Below, one piece after another: positions 62,354-64,000 of a stretch of DNA of 64,000 bases. Below the pieces are notes generated by a model. The model saw nothing but the letters and a program-made list of their open reading frames with translations. It made no database searches and had not been told where the DNA came from. A program made the translations under genes and the position numbers. The DNA is taken from positions 744,001-808,000 of the forward strand of contig NZ_JAJISD010000001.1 in assembly GCF_020880995.1 (NCBI RefSeq). The letters run 5' to 3'. How positions within the stretch are numbered: position 1 is the first letter of the stretch; the number at the start of each line of letters is the position of its first letter. Origin of the DNA: Reyranella aquatilis. GTDB lineage: Bacteria; Pseudomonadota; Alphaproteobacteria; Reyranellales; Reyranellaceae.

Positions 62354-64000
62354 TGATCCATCAGCGCACCCTGACCGCCGCCCACTGGGGCGTCTACGAA
62401 GTCGAATACGACGACAAGGGCCAGGCGACGAAACTCCATCCCTTCTCGAAGGATCCAGATCCATCGCCGATCGGCCTGCACATGCTGTCCGACGAGGTTG
62501 CGCGGATGCGCGTACGGCGCCCCTCCTTCCGCAAGAGCTGGCTCGAGCACGGCCCCGGATCGAACAGCGACAAGCGCGGCCAGGAGCCCTTCGTCGAAGT
62601 GCCGTGGGACGAGGCGCTCGACATGGTGTCTGCCGAGCTGAAGCGCGTGAAGCACGCATACTCGAATCGCGCAATCTTCGGCGGCTCCTACGGCTGGTCG
62701 AGCGCGGGCCGATTCCATCATGCACAGAGCCAGGTCCATCGCTTCCTGAATGCGCTGGGCGGCTATGTCCGCCACCAGGATTCCTACAGCCTGGGTGCGG
62801 CGCGCGTGCTCATGCCGCACATCCTGGCCAGCATGGAAGACCTGATGGCCATGCACACGACCTGGGACGTGCTGGCAGACCACTGCAGGCTGTTCGTCAC
62901 CTTCGGCGGCGCGCCGCACAAGAACGCCCAGATCAGCGCCGGCGGCGCGATGGTGCACCGCCTCAAGGACGGGCTCTACGGCATGCGCGCCAAGGGCGTA
63001 CGCTTCATCAACATCACGCCGACCGCCGAGGATCTCGACACCGGCGGCGACATCGAATGGCTGCCGATCAGGCCCAATACCGACGCGGCCATGATCCTGG
63101 CGCTCTGCCACGTGCTCTACACCGAGAAGCTCTACGACCGTGACTTCCTCGACCGCTGCACGGTGGGCTTCGACAGGTTCGCGCCGTCTCTGGCGGACAA
63201 GACGCCGGAATGGGCCGAGAAGATCACGGGCATCTCCGCCGTGCGCATCCGCGCCCTGGCGCGTGAAATGGCGGCGACCCGCACGACGGTCAACATCAAC
63301 TGGTCGCTGCAGCGCTCGCATCACGGCGAGCAGCCTTTCTGGGCACTGGTGACGCTCGCCTGCATGCTGGGCCAGATCGGCCTGCCGGGCGGCGGGTTCG
63401 GCGCCAGCTACGGCCCGACCAATGGCATGGGCAGCGACGCGCCGTTGCTCGCCGGTCCGACGCTGTCGCAGGGCACCAACCAGGTCCCCGACTTCATCCC
63501 CGTCGCGCGCTTCACCGACATGCTGCTCAATCCCGGCGGCAAGGTTCACTACAACGGGAAGGAGCTCACCTATCCCGACATCAAGCTGATCTACTGGGCG
63601 GGCGGCAATCCGTTCCATCACCATCAGGATCTCAACCGACTCCGGATGGCCTGGGCGAAGCCCGAGACGATCATCTTCAACGAGCAGTTCTGGACGCCGG
63701 CGGCGAAGATGGCCGACATCGTGCTGCCCGCTACGACAGGCCTCGAGCGCGACGACATCGGCTACGCGCGGCGCGAGCCCTTCCTGATCGCCATGAAGAA
63801 GGCGCGCGAGCCGATCGGCGAGGCGCGCGACGACTACTGGATCTTCTCGGAGATCACCCGCCGCCTCGGCGCCGACGACGTCTACACCGAAGGCCGGGAT
63901 GCCATGCAGTGGCTGACCCACATGTATGAGGAAGGCCGCCAGAAGTCGGCTCGCATGGGTGTGGACCTGCCGCCATTCGATGCCTTCTGGGAAGCCGGCA
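62354..64000 (+). CDS. Molybdopterin-dependent oxidoreductase, BisC/DMSO-reductase-like (3' truncated)
   Basis: The frame is open from ATG 62354 to the window end, so the gene runs past it. Blocks include FRKSWLEHGPGS, IFGGSYGWSSAGRFHHAQSQ (Ser is the expected Mo ligand) and LIYWAGGNPFHHHQDLNRL. These fit the BisC/TorA/DMSO reductase group without an N-terminal iron-sulfur site. About 549 residues visible of the usual 760 or so. Confidence 0.9.

Noticed and set aside
62278..63921. 547-residue open frame on the minus strand
   Set aside because: Antisense to the molybdoenzyme, whose plus-strand frame is clearly the conserved one.

Overview
The window is GC-rich chromosomal DNA of an alphaproteobacterium. 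I infer a Reyranella/Rhodospirillales-like free-living heterotroph, but this is not proven. Pointers are the three-gene proton-translocating transhydrogenase (pntAA-pntAB-pntB), a COQ9-family gene divergent from rpsU, a serC-serA pair, a GAAC-N7-GAAC type SOS box before recA, an RpoH sigma factor with a HrcA/CIRCE-like site, and several tripartite tricarboxylate (Bug-type) binding proteins and CoA-transferases. I see no rRNA, tRNA, CRISPR array, prophage or insertion sequence; this looks like an ordinary, densely packed core/accessory mosaic.

Layout. 1-5 kb: end of a Bug solute-binding protein, an acyl-CoA ligase with an unusual Lys/Ala-rich tail, an anchored protein of unknown function, and the azlCD amino-acid exporter. 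5-9 kb: two YdcH-like small proteins around a TIGR02444 protein, purE-purK, coq9 (convergent and overlapping purK) and rpsU. 9-13.5 kb: a ParDE toxin-antitoxin pair, a degenerate HAD protein and the pnt operon. 13.5-22.4 kb: a 2-hydroxyacid dehydrogenase, membrane and envelope proteins, two sugar-nucleotide-type epimerases, an ABC1 kinase, PepF and a P-loop ATPase. 22.5-32.3 kb: a fused indolepyruvate ferredoxin oxidoreductase, an LLM flavoprotein, a PRC-barrel protein, small lipoproteins and alaS. 32.3-40 kb: a YkgJ zinc/iron-cluster protein, recA, an AAC(3)-like acetyltransferase coupled to a CaiB-type CoA transferase, a TcuA-like flavoprotein and a Tat-type Bug binding protein. 40-42 kb: a two-gene selenoprotein operon (below). 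42-50 kb: serC-serA, a four-gene lipid-linked glycosylation cassette, and hisZ. 50-64 kb: purA, a family-5 solute-binding protein, a choline/aminoglycoside-kinase-like protein, a benzoylformate-decarboxylase-like ThDP enzyme with a hydrolase and a quinone reductase, a crotonase, rpoH, rluD, threonine aldolase, and the start of a BisC-like molybdoenzyme.

Main discovery. On the minus strand at 39971-41420 two adjacent genes each look broken by one in-frame TGA. In each, the TGA sits exactly where the protein family has a redox cysteine: a CxxU motif in an AhpD/carboxymuconolactone-decarboxylase-like protein, and a UxxC motif in a GrdB-like (glycine/sarcosine/betaine reductase selenoprotein B) protein. 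Both TGAs are followed at nearly the same distance by a perfect 7-bp stem with a 5-nt CGUG(A/U) loop, which fits a bacterial SECIS element. I read this as a two-gene selenocysteine operon that standard gene calling would split into four fragments. No selA, selB, selC or selD gene is in the window, so the decoding machinery must be looked for elsewhere in the genome.

Regulatory signals seen directly: the two SECIS-like hairpins, a CIRCE element and a tandem repeat before rpoH, a SOS box and a 22-bp perfect palindrome before recA, a 15-bp palindrome before parDE, two hairpins before serC, several intrinsic terminators, and long palindromic repeats in two convergent intergenic gaps.
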